Shown here one piece after another: positions 1 to 8,015 of a DNA stretch of 35,308 bases. Location: positions 1-35,308 of the forward strand of contig JAFZRT010000006.1 in NCBI GenBank assembly GCA_017619735.1, in the 5' to 3' direction. Source of the stretch: Clostridia bacterium. Its GTDB lineage: Bacteria; Bacillota; Clostridia; Christensenellales; CAG-138. The translations under genes were made by a program, and so were the position numbers. The notes under the pieces were generated by a model that had not been told where the DNA came from, did not search any database, and saw only the letters and a list, made by a program, of their open reading frames with translations. Within the stretch, counting starts at the first letter, position 1; every line of letters starts with the position of its first letter.

Positions 1-214
1 CAGTGGAATAGTTCCCGTTCGAACCCATCTTTTGATCGAAGTCGGTCTCCGGGTCATAGGCGTGACTTCCGACGTACGGCTCCGCCGTAACGCCCGGCGC
101 CATAGTCGTCTCCGGAGCCGAAGTCGTTTCGGGCGATGTGTCGTTCTTCCCCTTGCAGGCGGCAAGGGCTAAAAGCATTGCTGCTGCGATCATGATCGCA
201 AAAAACCTTTTCAT
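1..214 (-). CDS. Array lipoprotein F, N-terminal part (cut by window edge)
   Basis: The first 71 codons of a secreted lipoprotein are visible; the rest lies beyond the left edge. The start is set by a purine-rich site (AAGGAG, then GGAC) just before the ATG. Residues 1-20 form a lipoprotein signal peptide: KR at 2-3, a hydrophobic core, and lipobox LALAAC with the lipidated cysteine at residue 20. A Thr/Pro-rich linker follows, then YDPETDFD, the block that opens the mature domain in the other five paralogues upstream. It begins 17 nt after the stop of the preceding paralogue and has no visible promoter, so it is probably the sixth or later lipoprotein cistron of the BlaI/M56 operon. The conserved Cys/His motif would lie outside the window. 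Function unknown. Confidence 0.85.
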   Translation of the reverse strand, partial: MKRFFAIMIAAAMLLALAACKGKNDTSPETTSAPETTMAPGVTAEPYVGSHAYDPETDFDQKMGSNGNYST

Positions 215-231
215 GTCCTTTTTTCTCCTTA

Positions 232-1641
232 TCAGCCGTTGTCTATCTCCATATAAGTCGTGCCGAGAAGTATCTCATCTATGCCGTCCTCCGTGAAAAC
301 GTACTTGACGAGCGCAAGGCTCGTGGCGTCTGTCGAGCCTTCGAGGCTCCTCCTCTGCATCTTGAATACACAGAGCATTCCGTTCTCATCTGCGCTGACG
401 AGATCGGCGCCTTCAAACCGCGGCGTATTTTCAATGGAATCGAGCCAGCCCATAGGCAGCTTGCCCTTATAGACGGTCGTGTTATCGAAACGCTTTATCC
501 AGATATCGATATCGGTATCCTTGCCGTATTTGACGTAAGAGTTTCGGTCGTAAGGCACGTAGTTTCTTGCTATAACAACGCCTCCGGCTACGCTCCTTTC
601 CGTATACACGGTCTCAGGATCCTCAAAATCAACGGCGGGAACCATTTTGCCGTCCTCAAGGCGCAGTATCCTTTCGATAGGGCCTTCGCCATCTTGGGGC
701 AATTGCGGTGCATAGAAATCGCCCTCCTCATCGACCCAGTATCTGAATATCAGGCCGGTTTCAAAGCCCTCGTATAACAGCTCGAGCTCGCCCGTGACCG
801 AGCTCCACCTTAAAACCCTGTTGGTGCTTTCTTCGCCTGCCCAAACCTGATCGACAACGTAGCAGAATTCGCCCGAGGGGAGCACCGAGCCGTAATGGAT
901 GCCCGCCCCGGCGTCGTAGATGATCGTCCATTCGTCCCCGTCCAAGGGGAACATCCCCGCGACGAAGGGCATCGAAGGCTCCGCGTCCTCAACGTAGTTA
1001 CCCATTATGAAGCTGTAAAGCGCGCCGCGGTGATAACAGTAGTACTGCGGGCACATCGATTCGCCGTAGGGCGTTTCGGGCTTGGGCATGACCTTAAAAA
1101 GCTCCCTGCCGGTGCCGTCGAGGTTCATTCTCATTATCACTCCGCAGGAATCGGGATAGGTCCTAAAATAGGTAAAATCGTCGATATAATAGAGCTTGCC
1201 GTCCATGAGCCAGATGTACGGCCTCGAGGAGCCGATATAGCCGCTGCAGCTCTTATCGGCGCTTTGGCCAAAGGCGTTGCCGTTATCGTGCACGCACTCC
1301 GGCTTTCCGCAAAGAACGCCGAAGTCCGAGCCGTCCTTCTCGCAGTAGCGGATGAAGCGATCCCTGTCGGGCAGCCAGTAATATACGTCCTCCGTTTCGA
1401 TGATGCCGTTGAAATTGCCGTTCATGGCAAGGCGTTTATCGAAATCCGTCTCCCCGTTATAGCTGTGATCGGGCACGTGCTCCGATCCGGGAGTTTCGGT
1501 GGGCAAAGCCGGCGCGGGGGTATCAAGCGCCGTTTCCGTCGGCGCGGGGGTGTTATCTGGCTCTGCGGGTTCGCCTCCTTTGCACGCGGCAAGGGAAAGA
1601 AGCAGCAGTGCTGCAAAAATGGTCGCGGCGATCCTTTTCAT
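232..1641 (-). CDS. Array lipoprotein E (secreted, Cys4/His motif, predicted beta-propeller-like)
   Basis: A 469-residue lipoprotein. The ATG at 1641 is chosen over one four codons upstream because GGAGGT lies inside those four codons, ideally placed for the inner ATG. Signal peptide 1-20 ends in lipobox SLAAC with Cys20. A Thr/Pro/Ala linker (about 21-58) leads to a YNGETDFDKR block and to C111-x4-C116-x-H118-x13-C132, the family signature. The body carries repeated short strands of the type DGKLYYID and MNLDGTGRE, which resemble blades of DUF5050-like or propeller domains; this is inferred by eye. The C-terminus has the shared YKGKLPMGW and a KYVFTEDGIDEILL ending. It lies 20 nt after paralogue D and 17 nt before F in one transcription unit. 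Exported and membrane-anchored; substrate unknown. Confidence 0.85.
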   Translation of the reverse strand: MKRIAATIFAALLLLSLAACKGGEPAEPDNTPAPTETALDTPAPALPTETPGSEHVPDHSYNGETDFDKRLAMNGNFNGIIETEDVYYWLPDRDRFIRYCEKDGSDFGVLCGKPECVHDNGNAFGQSADKSCSGYIGSSRPYIWLMDGKLYYIDDFTYFRTYPDSCGVIMRMNLDGTGRELFKVMPKPETPYGESMCPQYYCYHRGALYSFIMGNYVEDAEPSMPFVAGMFPLDGDEWTIIYDAGAGIHYGSVLPSGEFCYVVDQVWAGEESTNRVLRWSSVTGELELLYEGFETGLIFRYWVDEEGDFYAPQLPQDGEGPIERILRLEDGKMVPAVDFEDPETVYTERSVAGGVVIARNYVPYDRNSYVKYGKDTDIDIWIKRFDNTTVYKGKLPMGWLDSIENTPRFEGADLVSADENGMLCVFKMQRRSLEGSTDATSLALVKYVFTEDGIDEILLGTTYMEIDNG

Positions 1642-1645
1642 AGTG

Positions 1646-1651
1646 ACCTCC
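1646..1651 (-). promoter_or_regulatory. Ribosome binding site deciding the start of lipoprotein E
   Basis: On the minus strand GGAGGT lies 4 nt before the ATG at 1641. The upstream in-frame ATG at 1653 overlaps this site and has no Shine-Dalgarno of its own, so the inner ATG is the likely start. Confidence 0.75.
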
Positions 1652-1661
1652 ATTGTATCTA

Positions 1662-3032
1662 TTATCCGAAGTAGTCTTCAATGATCCAGTGGCGCGTCTC
1701 GCAGAGGCGAACCTCGTTAAGACCGTTTTCCGTTATATCATACCGAACGAGCACATAACAGGTCGGCGCGAACTCCCTGCCCAGCGGCTTCGGCAGCAAT
1801 GTCTCATAGAGCGCGAGGAGCTCGTTTTCGTTCCCACAAAAGAGCATCGAGCGCTCAAGCGTGATGTGTCCGCCGTATTTCTCCTCAAGCTCGCCTATCC
1901 AGGCCATCGGCAACTTGCCCTTGTAGAGCGTCTCCCCGTCGAACCTGCGCACCCAGAGGTCGATATCCCGACCCATGTCTCTTTCATACTCGCGGTAATC
2001 CCGCGCTATCACGACGCCGTCGGATACTGCGCGGATGCTGTAATGAATATCGGGGTCGTCGAAGAGCATGACCTTCTCCCATTCGCCGTTTTCAAGGCGC
2101 AGCACCGCGTTCTGCCCGACGCCCTCCTCATATTTGCTCGCGGCATAGACGGTCCCCGTCTGATCGACCCAGAACTTGGCGATGATGCCGAGCTCGTCGC
2201 CCTCATATACGGTCTCCGTCTGCTCCGTGACCGAGCTCCAGCGCATGATCTTTGTGGTCAAATTGCCGCCCCACGCAAAAATATAGCAGTATTCGCCGAC
2301 CGGACAGAGCTCGCCATAGAAGGCCATCACCGGACCGGAATCGTACATAAACTTGATCTCGTCACCGTCCAGCGACAGCGCAGCTGCCATAAGCGGCTGC
2401 ATGGGTTCGCCTTCTTCGATATACCCGCCAAAGAGCAGAAAATACAGCATCCCGCGGTGATAGATCATCCGCTGCGGATGCATATTGTCGCCATAGGGCG
2501 TCTCCGGCCACGGGATCGCTCGAACGAACTCATGTCCCGTGCCGTCAAGGTTCATGCGGTAGATACGGCAGCACTCCTCAGATCTGCCCAGCGGCAAGCC
2601 CTGCATATAATAGATCTTTCCGTCCGCGATCCATGAGAACTGTTTCCCGTCCATACCGAGAAAACCGTTGCAGTCCTCGTTCTTCGCCTCTCCGTTGCCG
2701 CCGTCGTGCTCACATTCCGGCTTGCCGCAGAGCACGCCGTAATCGCTGCCGTCCTTTTCGCACCAATACATGAAATGATCTCCGTGCGGACGGAAATAAT
2801 AGACGTCCTCCGTTTCCAGAAGAGTACTCACATTGCCGTTCATAAGAAAGCGCTTGTCGAAATCGGTTTCGGGATCGTAGGAAAAATCGGGAACGCGGGC
2901 CGTTTCCTGAGTCTCCTGCGGCTGTGAAGTTCCATCCGGCGCCTCCGTCGGCGCGGGCTTATCCTTTCCCGTGCAGGCCGCAAGGGAAAGAAGCAGCAGC
3001 AAAGCAATAAATACACAAATGGTTTTTTTCAT
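1662..3032 (-). CDS. Array lipoprotein D (secreted, Cys4/His motif)
   Basis: A 456-residue paralogue. The signal peptide starts MKKTICVF and ends in lipobox SLAAC with Cys20. A Pro/Thr/Glu linker runs to about residue 48, followed by YDPETDFDKRF at 52-62. The signature is C102-x4-C107-x-H109-x11-C121, preceded by a conserved YWCEKDGSDYGV stretch. Later blocks shared with paralogues are MNLDGTGHE, SVTEQTETVYEGDE, DIDLWVRRFDGETLYKG, and a C-terminal LVRYDITENGLNEV. Closest by eye to paralogue E, suggesting a recent duplication. It starts 36 nt downstream of paralogue C, with AAGGAAGG upstream of the ATG. No catalytic motif of a known enzyme family is recognised. Likely a surface lipoprotein; role unknown. 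Confidence 0.86.
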   Translation of the reverse strand: MKKTICVFIALLLLLSLAACTGKDKPAPTEAPDGTSQPQETQETARVPDFSYDPETDFDKRFLMNGNVSTLLETEDVYYFRPHGDHFMYWCEKDGSDYGVLCGKPECEHDGGNGEAKNEDCNGFLGMDGKQFSWIADGKIYYMQGLPLGRSEECCRIYRMNLDGTGHEFVRAIPWPETPYGDNMHPQRMIYHRGMLYFLLFGGYIEEGEPMQPLMAAALSLDGDEIKFMYDSGPVMAFYGELCPVGEYCYIFAWGGNLTTKIMRWSSVTEQTETVYEGDELGIIAKFWVDQTGTVYAASKYEEGVGQNAVLRLENGEWEKVMLFDDPDIHYSIRAVSDGVVIARDYREYERDMGRDIDLWVRRFDGETLYKGKLPMAWIGELEEKYGGHITLERSMLFCGNENELLALYETLLPKPLGREFAPTCYVLVRYDITENGLNEVRLCETRHWIIEDYFG

Positions 3033-3068
3033 GATCCAACCTTCCTTTTTCTCACAAACAGTCCTTAC

Positions 3069-4505
3069 TCACTCATGATAAATCACGATCTTGCTCTCCG
3101 TGAGGTATGTTTCGACGAGCCCTTCTTCCGTGATATCGTATCTCACATAATACTGTCTTGAGGGGTGCGTCTCGTCGTTTGGGAAACTGATGTTGAAGCA
3201 CGCGACGAAGCCGCTGCGCTCGCAGAGCAGTATATTGGGCGATAAGTACTTCATGGAGTTTTTCGAAGCGCCCGCGGGCACCCTTTCGATAAAGGCGGTG
3301 GGCAGATCGCCCTTCCAGATGACGTTGCCCTCAAGGTCAGTAATGCACATAACGGCAGTCCCTTCCTTGGCGCGAAGATCCTGTATCATTATCATACCGC
3401 CGTCGTATATGTTCCGCATGTAATAAAGCTCTCCGTCGATAACCGAATCGAATAACTCCGTGACGGTCCCATCGGGATCGCGGCGGCAGAGATAACCTAT
3501 CTCGCGGTAGTCCTCTTCCCAGAAGTTCACCTCCGGATCCTCCGGACGGTGGCGCACGAACCAGACCGTTCCGTCGGGCTCGACATAGAAGTTATCGCAT
3601 TCGGGCTGATTGAGGCTCGGCTCCTCTATGAGCACCTCTGGCTCGGTCATATAGGGGTTCCAGCGGAGTATAACGGTGTTCTCCTCAAGCACCTTCATAT
3701 CCTCGACCGTCTGCGGTTCGCCGTGTTCGAATATGGACCCGTCGGCTCCGTCAAACCCGCACTGGATATATACGTCGTCGCCTATGAACCTGAGCGTCCA
3801 TTCGCTGGTCATATACGAGTACCGGGAGAATATCACCTGCTTTTCGCAGGTCTCTATCGACTCGCGGACTATCTCGCAAAGGTTCGTGGGCGAGCCGTCT
3901 ATGACCTTTTGGGTGTCGGAGAAGAAATATACGTACCCGCGGTGTATCCAGAAGTTCTGCGGCTGATACTCCTCGGTGGATATTTCAAGCTTTGCTTCAA
4001 GCTTCTTATCCGAGCCGTCGAGCCCCATGCTGAAAACGCAGAAGTCCCTGTATTCATAACTGTTATCCACCCAATAAAGCCTGTCCCCGAAAACGGAAAG
4101 CGAGGCTTGCGGGGAATCTATCTTGCCCGTGCATTGGTTAAGGTCCGCTCTTGTCGGCCCGTCATCGTGCATACACTCCGGCCTTGGGCAAAGCACGCCG
4201 CTGTCGCCCGTGTGTTTATCGTAATAGTGAAGGAACTGCGTACCCCAGGACATCAGATAATAGGCGTCCTCGGTCTCGGCCATTGAAGCTATGATAAGCT
4301 CCGCAAAGCGGTTGTCGTAATCCGTATCCGGATCGAAGCCGGCGCGCGCGGGATCCTGCGTGGGGTAGGGGTTTTCGGTCTCCCCGGGCGCGGGCGTAGC
4401 TGCGGCCGGCGCCGCGGTAGGCTCCGCGGGCTTATCCTTCCCCTTGCACGCGGCAAGGGAGAGAATCATAAGGACCGCAAAAAGCATTGAGAACAGTCTT
4501 TTCAT
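3069..4505 (-). CDS. Array lipoprotein C (secreted, Cys4/His motif)
   Basis: A 478-residue paralogue. The reading frame stays open for 28 further codons upstream, but the start at 4505 is right because it gives a signal peptide (MKRLFSML to SLAAC, Cys20) and has GGAG a few bases upstream; the extra residues look like untranslated leader. A Pro/Ala-rich linker ends at FDPDTDYDNRF. The signature is C106-x4-C111-x-H113-x11-C125, here as CPRPECMH. The middle is the most diverged of the array. The C-terminus has the family pattern YVRYDITEEGLVETYL. The 62-nt gap from paralogue B is the largest in the array; I see no promoter in it. Function unknown. Confidence 0.85.
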   Translation of the reverse strand: MKRLFSMLFAVLMILSLAACKGKDKPAEPTAAPAAATPAPGETENPYPTQDPARAGFDPDTDYDNRFAELIIASMAETEDAYYLMSWGTQFLHYYDKHTGDSGVLCPRPECMHDDGPTRADLNQCTGKIDSPQASLSVFGDRLYWVDNSYEYRDFCVFSMGLDGSDKKLEAKLEISTEEYQPQNFWIHRGYVYFFSDTQKVIDGSPTNLCEIVRESIETCEKQVIFSRYSYMTSEWTLRFIGDDVYIQCGFDGADGSIFEHGEPQTVEDMKVLEENTVILRWNPYMTEPEVLIEEPSLNQPECDNFYVEPDGTVWFVRHRPEDPEVNFWEEDYREIGYLCRRDPDGTVTELFDSVIDGELYYMRNIYDGGMIMIQDLRAKEGTAVMCITDLEGNVIWKGDLPTAFIERVPAGASKNSMKYLSPNILLCERSGFVACFNISFPNDETHPSRQYYVRYDITEEGLVETYLTESKIVIYHE

Positions 4506-4567
4506 AGAGTCGCTCCTTTCGTTCGATAAGTGCAGAGTGCAAAGTGCACCGGTTCCTGTCTGCCGCC

Positions 4568-6028
4568 TTATCCCATATTCTCCGTCCACCCACTGTACAG
4601 GGTGTCGAGCACATTGGGTATCAGCTCTCCGCCGACAAGATCATACCGCACGAGCACCGTGCCTTGGTAAACGCCGCCTTCAAGATCCGTCCAATCAGTC
4701 GCAAACTCAACGTAAATGCCCGTCTCGTCGCCGCCTATATAGCTGAAAAAGTATCCTTTCTTACTCCTGAGCTTATCGGCCCACTCCATATCCTCCGTCC
4801 AATCCATGGGAAGCGGCGCCTTGTAAAGCGTGGTCCCATCATAGGTCATTATCCACCAGATCGGGTCGTTCTCGGGCACGTAGCGCCTGTCGTGCGTTTC
4901 GCGCAGTATCATTATCCCATCCGAAAGCTCGGGAACAGTGAATTCATGCTCGTCGTCGGCACAGCTTACAACTTCCTTTATCTCGCCGTCTTCAAGCTTG
5001 CCGATGCCGTTCTGGGTGACAACGTATATCGTCTCATCGGGAGTGACCCACATCTTATAAAGATAGTTTACCTCTCCCTTTGGGAACGTGCCGTCGAACA
5101 GTATGTGCAGCTTTTCCTCCGCGGCGTCCCAATAGCCTATCACGCCGCCGGGGATCAGGTTATCCGTTATGACCATGCCGTCCGCATCCTCTTCATATTC
5201 GCCATCGGCGTAATGCACCCAGAAATAACAGCGGTCGCCTATCAAACGGATCCCGCCCCAGGCTTGTCCGTCGAACTCATACAGCACCCTGCAGGTTGTC
5301 TCGTCGCCCTCCAGGGGCAGCGCGAGCAGGCGGAACTTTCTTATCGGCTCGCCGTTTTCAACGCGGCTTTCGTGGGACGTGCCGTAGATCATCCCGCGAT
5401 GCACCAGCATCTGGTCCGGATCGTCCAATCCCGGGGGGTAAACGTCCTTAAGCACCTCCCTTTGAGTGCCGTCCGGATCCATGCGGCAAAGCCTTGAGCC
5501 CATTCTCGTTCCGTTGGAGTTGGGGTTTACGCCGCCGTAGAAATCGATAAAATAGAGCTTGCCATTATAAAGGGAGGGATGCTTTACGCACTCAAGATAC
5601 GCGCTGCAATCCTTGTTCTGATAACCGGTATTGCCGTCCTTGAAATGCTCGCATTCCGGCTTGGCGCAAACGGGGATCGCCTCCTCAAGGCTCTCGTCGT
5701 AAAACATGAGGTAATCGCAATTCGCAGTATACCAGTAGAAGCCGCCCTCGGCTTCGATCAGCGCTATCTCCGCAATTGAATAGCGGTTGTCGGCGTCCGT
5801 TGCGGGATCGTAGGCCGCCCTTGCGGGATCCTGCGGAGTAAACGGCTCCGGCGTCGCGTCCGGTTCTTCCGTCGCAGGCTGATCCGTCGCCTGAGCTTCC
5901 CCGGTCGATCCCGGACCGACGGTCATATCGGGCGCCGCGGTCGGCCCCGCGGGCGTGTCCTTGCTTTTGCACGCGGCAAGGGAGAGGAACATGGATACCG
6001 CAAGCATGATACAGATAAGCTTTTTCAT
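4568..6028 (-). CDS. Array lipoprotein B (secreted, Cys4/His motif)
   Basis: A 486-residue paralogue. The signal peptide MKKLICIM to SLAAC puts the lipidated cysteine at residue 20. The longest Pro/Thr/Glu linker of the set follows (about 21-70), then YDPATDADNRY. The signature is C121-x4-C126-x-H128-x12-C141 (CAKPECEH), with an additional cysteine at 147. Strand-turn repeats such as NGKLYFID and DGTTLYKAPLPMDW match the equivalent places in the other members. The C-terminus ends LVRYDLVGGELIPNVL. It lies 46 nt after the decayed remnant at 6075-6527 and is presumably co-transcribed with blaI and the M56 gene. No enzyme motif recognised. Confidence 0.85.
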   Translation of the reverse strand: MKKLICIMLAVSMFLSLAACKSKDTPAGPTAAPDMTVGPGSTGEAQATDQPATEEPDATPEPFTPQDPARAAYDPATDADNRYSIAEIALIEAEGGFYWYTANCDYLMFYDESLEEAIPVCAKPECEHFKDGNTGYQNKDCSAYLECVKHPSLYNGKLYFIDFYGGVNPNSNGTRMGSRLCRMDPDGTQREVLKDVYPPGLDDPDQMLVHRGMIYGTSHESRVENGEPIRKFRLLALPLEGDETTCRVLYEFDGQAWGGIRLIGDRCYFWVHYADGEYEEDADGMVITDNLIPGGVIGYWDAAEEKLHILFDGTFPKGEVNYLYKMWVTPDETIYVVTQNGIGKLEDGEIKEVVSCADDEHEFTVPELSDGIMILRETHDRRYVPENDPIWWIMTYDGTTLYKAPLPMDWTEDMEWADKLRSKKGYFFSYIGGDETGIYVEFATDWTDLEGGVYQGTVLVRYDLVGGELIPNVLDTLYSGWTENMG

Positions 6029-6074
6029 GAGTGCTCCTTTCGTTTGTCCGTCCGTTTTTCCGTTACGGCGTCCG

Positions 6075-6527
6075 TCAGCCGACGGGCGGCGCCGACTCGT
6101 TTTCCCCCAGAAGGGTCTCGGTCAGCACGCCGTCCTCGATGTCGTATTTCAAAAACCGGCTCTTTTCCGTCTTGCCGTCGGCGCTGTCGTTTATGCAGAT
6201 CAAGAGCTTATCTCGCGTGCCGCAGACGCATTCCAAGTCGCGCCAGCCGAGCGCATAGCACTCGGGAATATCAAGCGGAAGCTCTCCGCGGAAGCTCTCG
6301 TTCCCTTGAAGATCGAGCTCCAAGAGCTCGAGGCCCATGCCGTTCTCGCCCGTTTTGCGCATCAGCACTATGAAGTCCTCGCCCAAGCAAAAGAAGTAGA
6401 AGCCCTCCTCCTTATCCCTGAGCTCGCAGAGTATCTCGTACTCGCCCGGGCCGGTCACCCTGTAAACAACGGTATAACTCCTGTTGGTCTCGAGGTCGAA
6501 GGGCTTTGAGGGGTCCTCGAGCCTCTG
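6075..6527 (-). pseudogene. Remnant of a seventh array lipoprotein (C-terminal third only)
   Basis: About 150 codons are open and in the same frame as lipoprotein A, separated from it only by A's TGA stop at 6528-6530. The translation matches the last third of the family: LELLELDLQGNESFRGELPL aligns with the IWIKRFD..YKGKLPMGW region, and FLKYDIEDGVLTETLL matches the common C-terminal block. There is no signal peptide, no linker and no Cys/His signature. A GTG at 6458 could serve as a start but lacks a well placed ribosome site. The simplest reading is that unequal recombination between neighbouring paralogues deleted the 3' end of one and the 5' two thirds of the next. Low-level read-through of the TGA cannot be excluded. 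Confidence 0.75.
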
Positions 6528-7997
6528 TCAGCTCCGCGATCTCCAGTAAGAGTCCTCCTCGTCGCCCATGGGCCAGCCGGTGATCTCGCTCAGAAGGGTC
6601 TCCTCGAGGCCGTTCTCCGTGATATCGTATCTTAAGAGGATATTCTTTTCCTTAGTGTAGTCCTCATGACCCGGCGCTTGGAGACCGACGTCCAGCATGA
6701 AGTACACGGTGTTCCTGTCGCCGAAGGCGGTCTTTTCCCAATTGTATATGAACAGCCCATTGTCAAGCAGCTCCGTCCAGCCTACGGGCAGCTTGCCCTT
6801 ATAGAGGGTGTTCCCTTCGAAATCCTTTATCCAGATATCGAGATCCGTGCTTCTTTGCGCTTCCCAGTAAGGGGCGGTGTTATCGGGATCGTATCTAATA
6901 TGCCTGCGCGCGATCGCGATACCGTCCGAAACGCAGAACACAGACCAGTTTGTTTCCGGATCGTCGAAATTTATCATTTCTTCCCAACCGCCGTCCTTGA
7001 AGCGCATAACGCCGTTCTGACCCGTGTATTTGTCGAATTTGGAGGCGATGTATATCTCGCCGTCCTTCATAAACAGGTCCCCTATGTTGGGTAACTGGAT
7101 GTCGTTCCCCTCGTAAAGCACCTCGGCCTTTTCGGTGTTGGGGCTCCAGCGGAGCATTGTAACTATGGAGTTTTTCACTTCGCCTTCTTCGTCGAATTCA
7201 TTGAAATAATCGAGCACGTAGCAGTATTCGCCCATGAAGGTCATATAGCCGTAGCCGCTCTTATCCGATTCGTAGATGATCCTGACGTCCGAGCCGTCCA
7301 TGTTCATGGCGTAATAGCCGGTGCGCTTTATCGGCTCGGCGTTTTCCACGTCATAGTAAAGCGTGCGCGTATAGATCAGCCCGCGGTGGCAATAGAAGCA
7401 CTGGGGCCACATGGCCTCGTCGAACGAGCCGTATATCTCCGGCAGCATGCAGACCTTCTCATGTCCGGAGCCGTCGAGGTTCATGCGGTAGAGTGCTCCG
7501 CAGCTTTCTCCGTGCACGCCGGCCCAGTCGTCCACGTAATAGAGTTTGTCCCCGTATTTCCAGACCATGGCGCCTATATCGGAGCCGAGACAGCCGTTGC
7601 AGTCGTCGTTCTGCTCGTTTATGTTGCCGCGGCCGTGCTCGCAGTCGGGCCTGCCGCAGAGCACGCCCCAATCGCCGCCGGACTTATCGGCATAACAGAT
7701 ATAGCTGCTGTCGGGATGCAGATAAAACACGTCCCCCGCGTCGATCACGATATCCATGAACGAGCCGAAGCGCGGGTCGTAGTCCGTCTCGGGGTCATAT
7801 GAAAGATCCCCCGCGAACTGTATCTCGGCAGGCGTAAGCGTCGCCTCCGGATCGGCGGTATTCCCGGCCTCCTGCGTATAGGCGGGCGCTTCGGTGTTTT
7901 TCGGGGCCTCCGTCGGCGCGGGCTTATTTCCGTCCGTGCAGGAAACAGCGGAAAGCAGCATAAGCGCCGCAAGCAGTAAAGCCGTGGTTTTTTTCAT
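6528..7997 (-). CDS. Array lipoprotein A (secreted, Cys4/His motif), first of the array
   Basis: A 489-residue paralogue and the first lipoprotein after the M56 gene (18-nt gap). The signal peptide MKKTTALL ends in a slightly different lipobox, SAVSC, again with Cys20. The linker is PTEAP-rich. A SYDPETDYDPRF block precedes the signature C114-x4-C119-x-H121-x11-C133 (CGRPDCEH), with an extra cysteine at 136. Further family blocks are MNLDGSGHE, DLDIWIKDFEGNTLYKGKLP and LLRYDITENGLEETLL. After the family end it carries a short additional tail (about 17 residues ending in RSRS) leading into the stop that separates it from the in-frame remnant, consistent with a fusion scar. Exported lipoprotein of unknown role. 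Confidence 0.86.
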   Translation of the reverse strand: MKKTTALLLAALMLLSAVSCTDGNKPAPTEAPKNTEAPAYTQEAGNTADPEATLTPAEIQFAGDLSYDPETDYDPRFGSFMDIVIDAGDVFYLHPDSSYICYADKSGGDWGVLCGRPDCEHGRGNINEQNDDCNGCLGSDIGAMVWKYGDKLYYVDDWAGVHGESCGALYRMNLDGSGHEKVCMLPEIYGSFDEAMWPQCFYCHRGLIYTRTLYYDVENAEPIKRTGYYAMNMDGSDVRIIYESDKSGYGYMTFMGEYCYVLDYFNEFDEEGEVKNSIVTMLRWSPNTEKAEVLYEGNDIQLPNIGDLFMKDGEIYIASKFDKYTGQNGVMRFKDGGWEEMINFDDPETNWSVFCVSDGIAIARRHIRYDPDNTAPYWEAQRSTDLDIWIKDFEGNTLYKGKLPVGWTELLDNGLFIYNWEKTAFGDRNTVYFMLDVGLQAPGHEDYTKEKNILLRYDITENGLEETLLSEITGWPMGDEEDSYWRSRS

Positions 7998-8015
7998 GGT
8001 AGCTCCTTTCGGGGA

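Noticed and set aside
895..1674. Plus-strand open frame of 259 codons opposite lipoprotein E
   Set aside because: Antisense shadow of a GC-rich gene; no ribosome site, no domain, and the minus-strand gene has signal peptide and paralogues.
4544..5497. Plus-strand open frame of 317 codons opposite lipoprotein B
   Set aside because: Antisense shadow; composition rich in His/Arg/Ala runs, no start signals.
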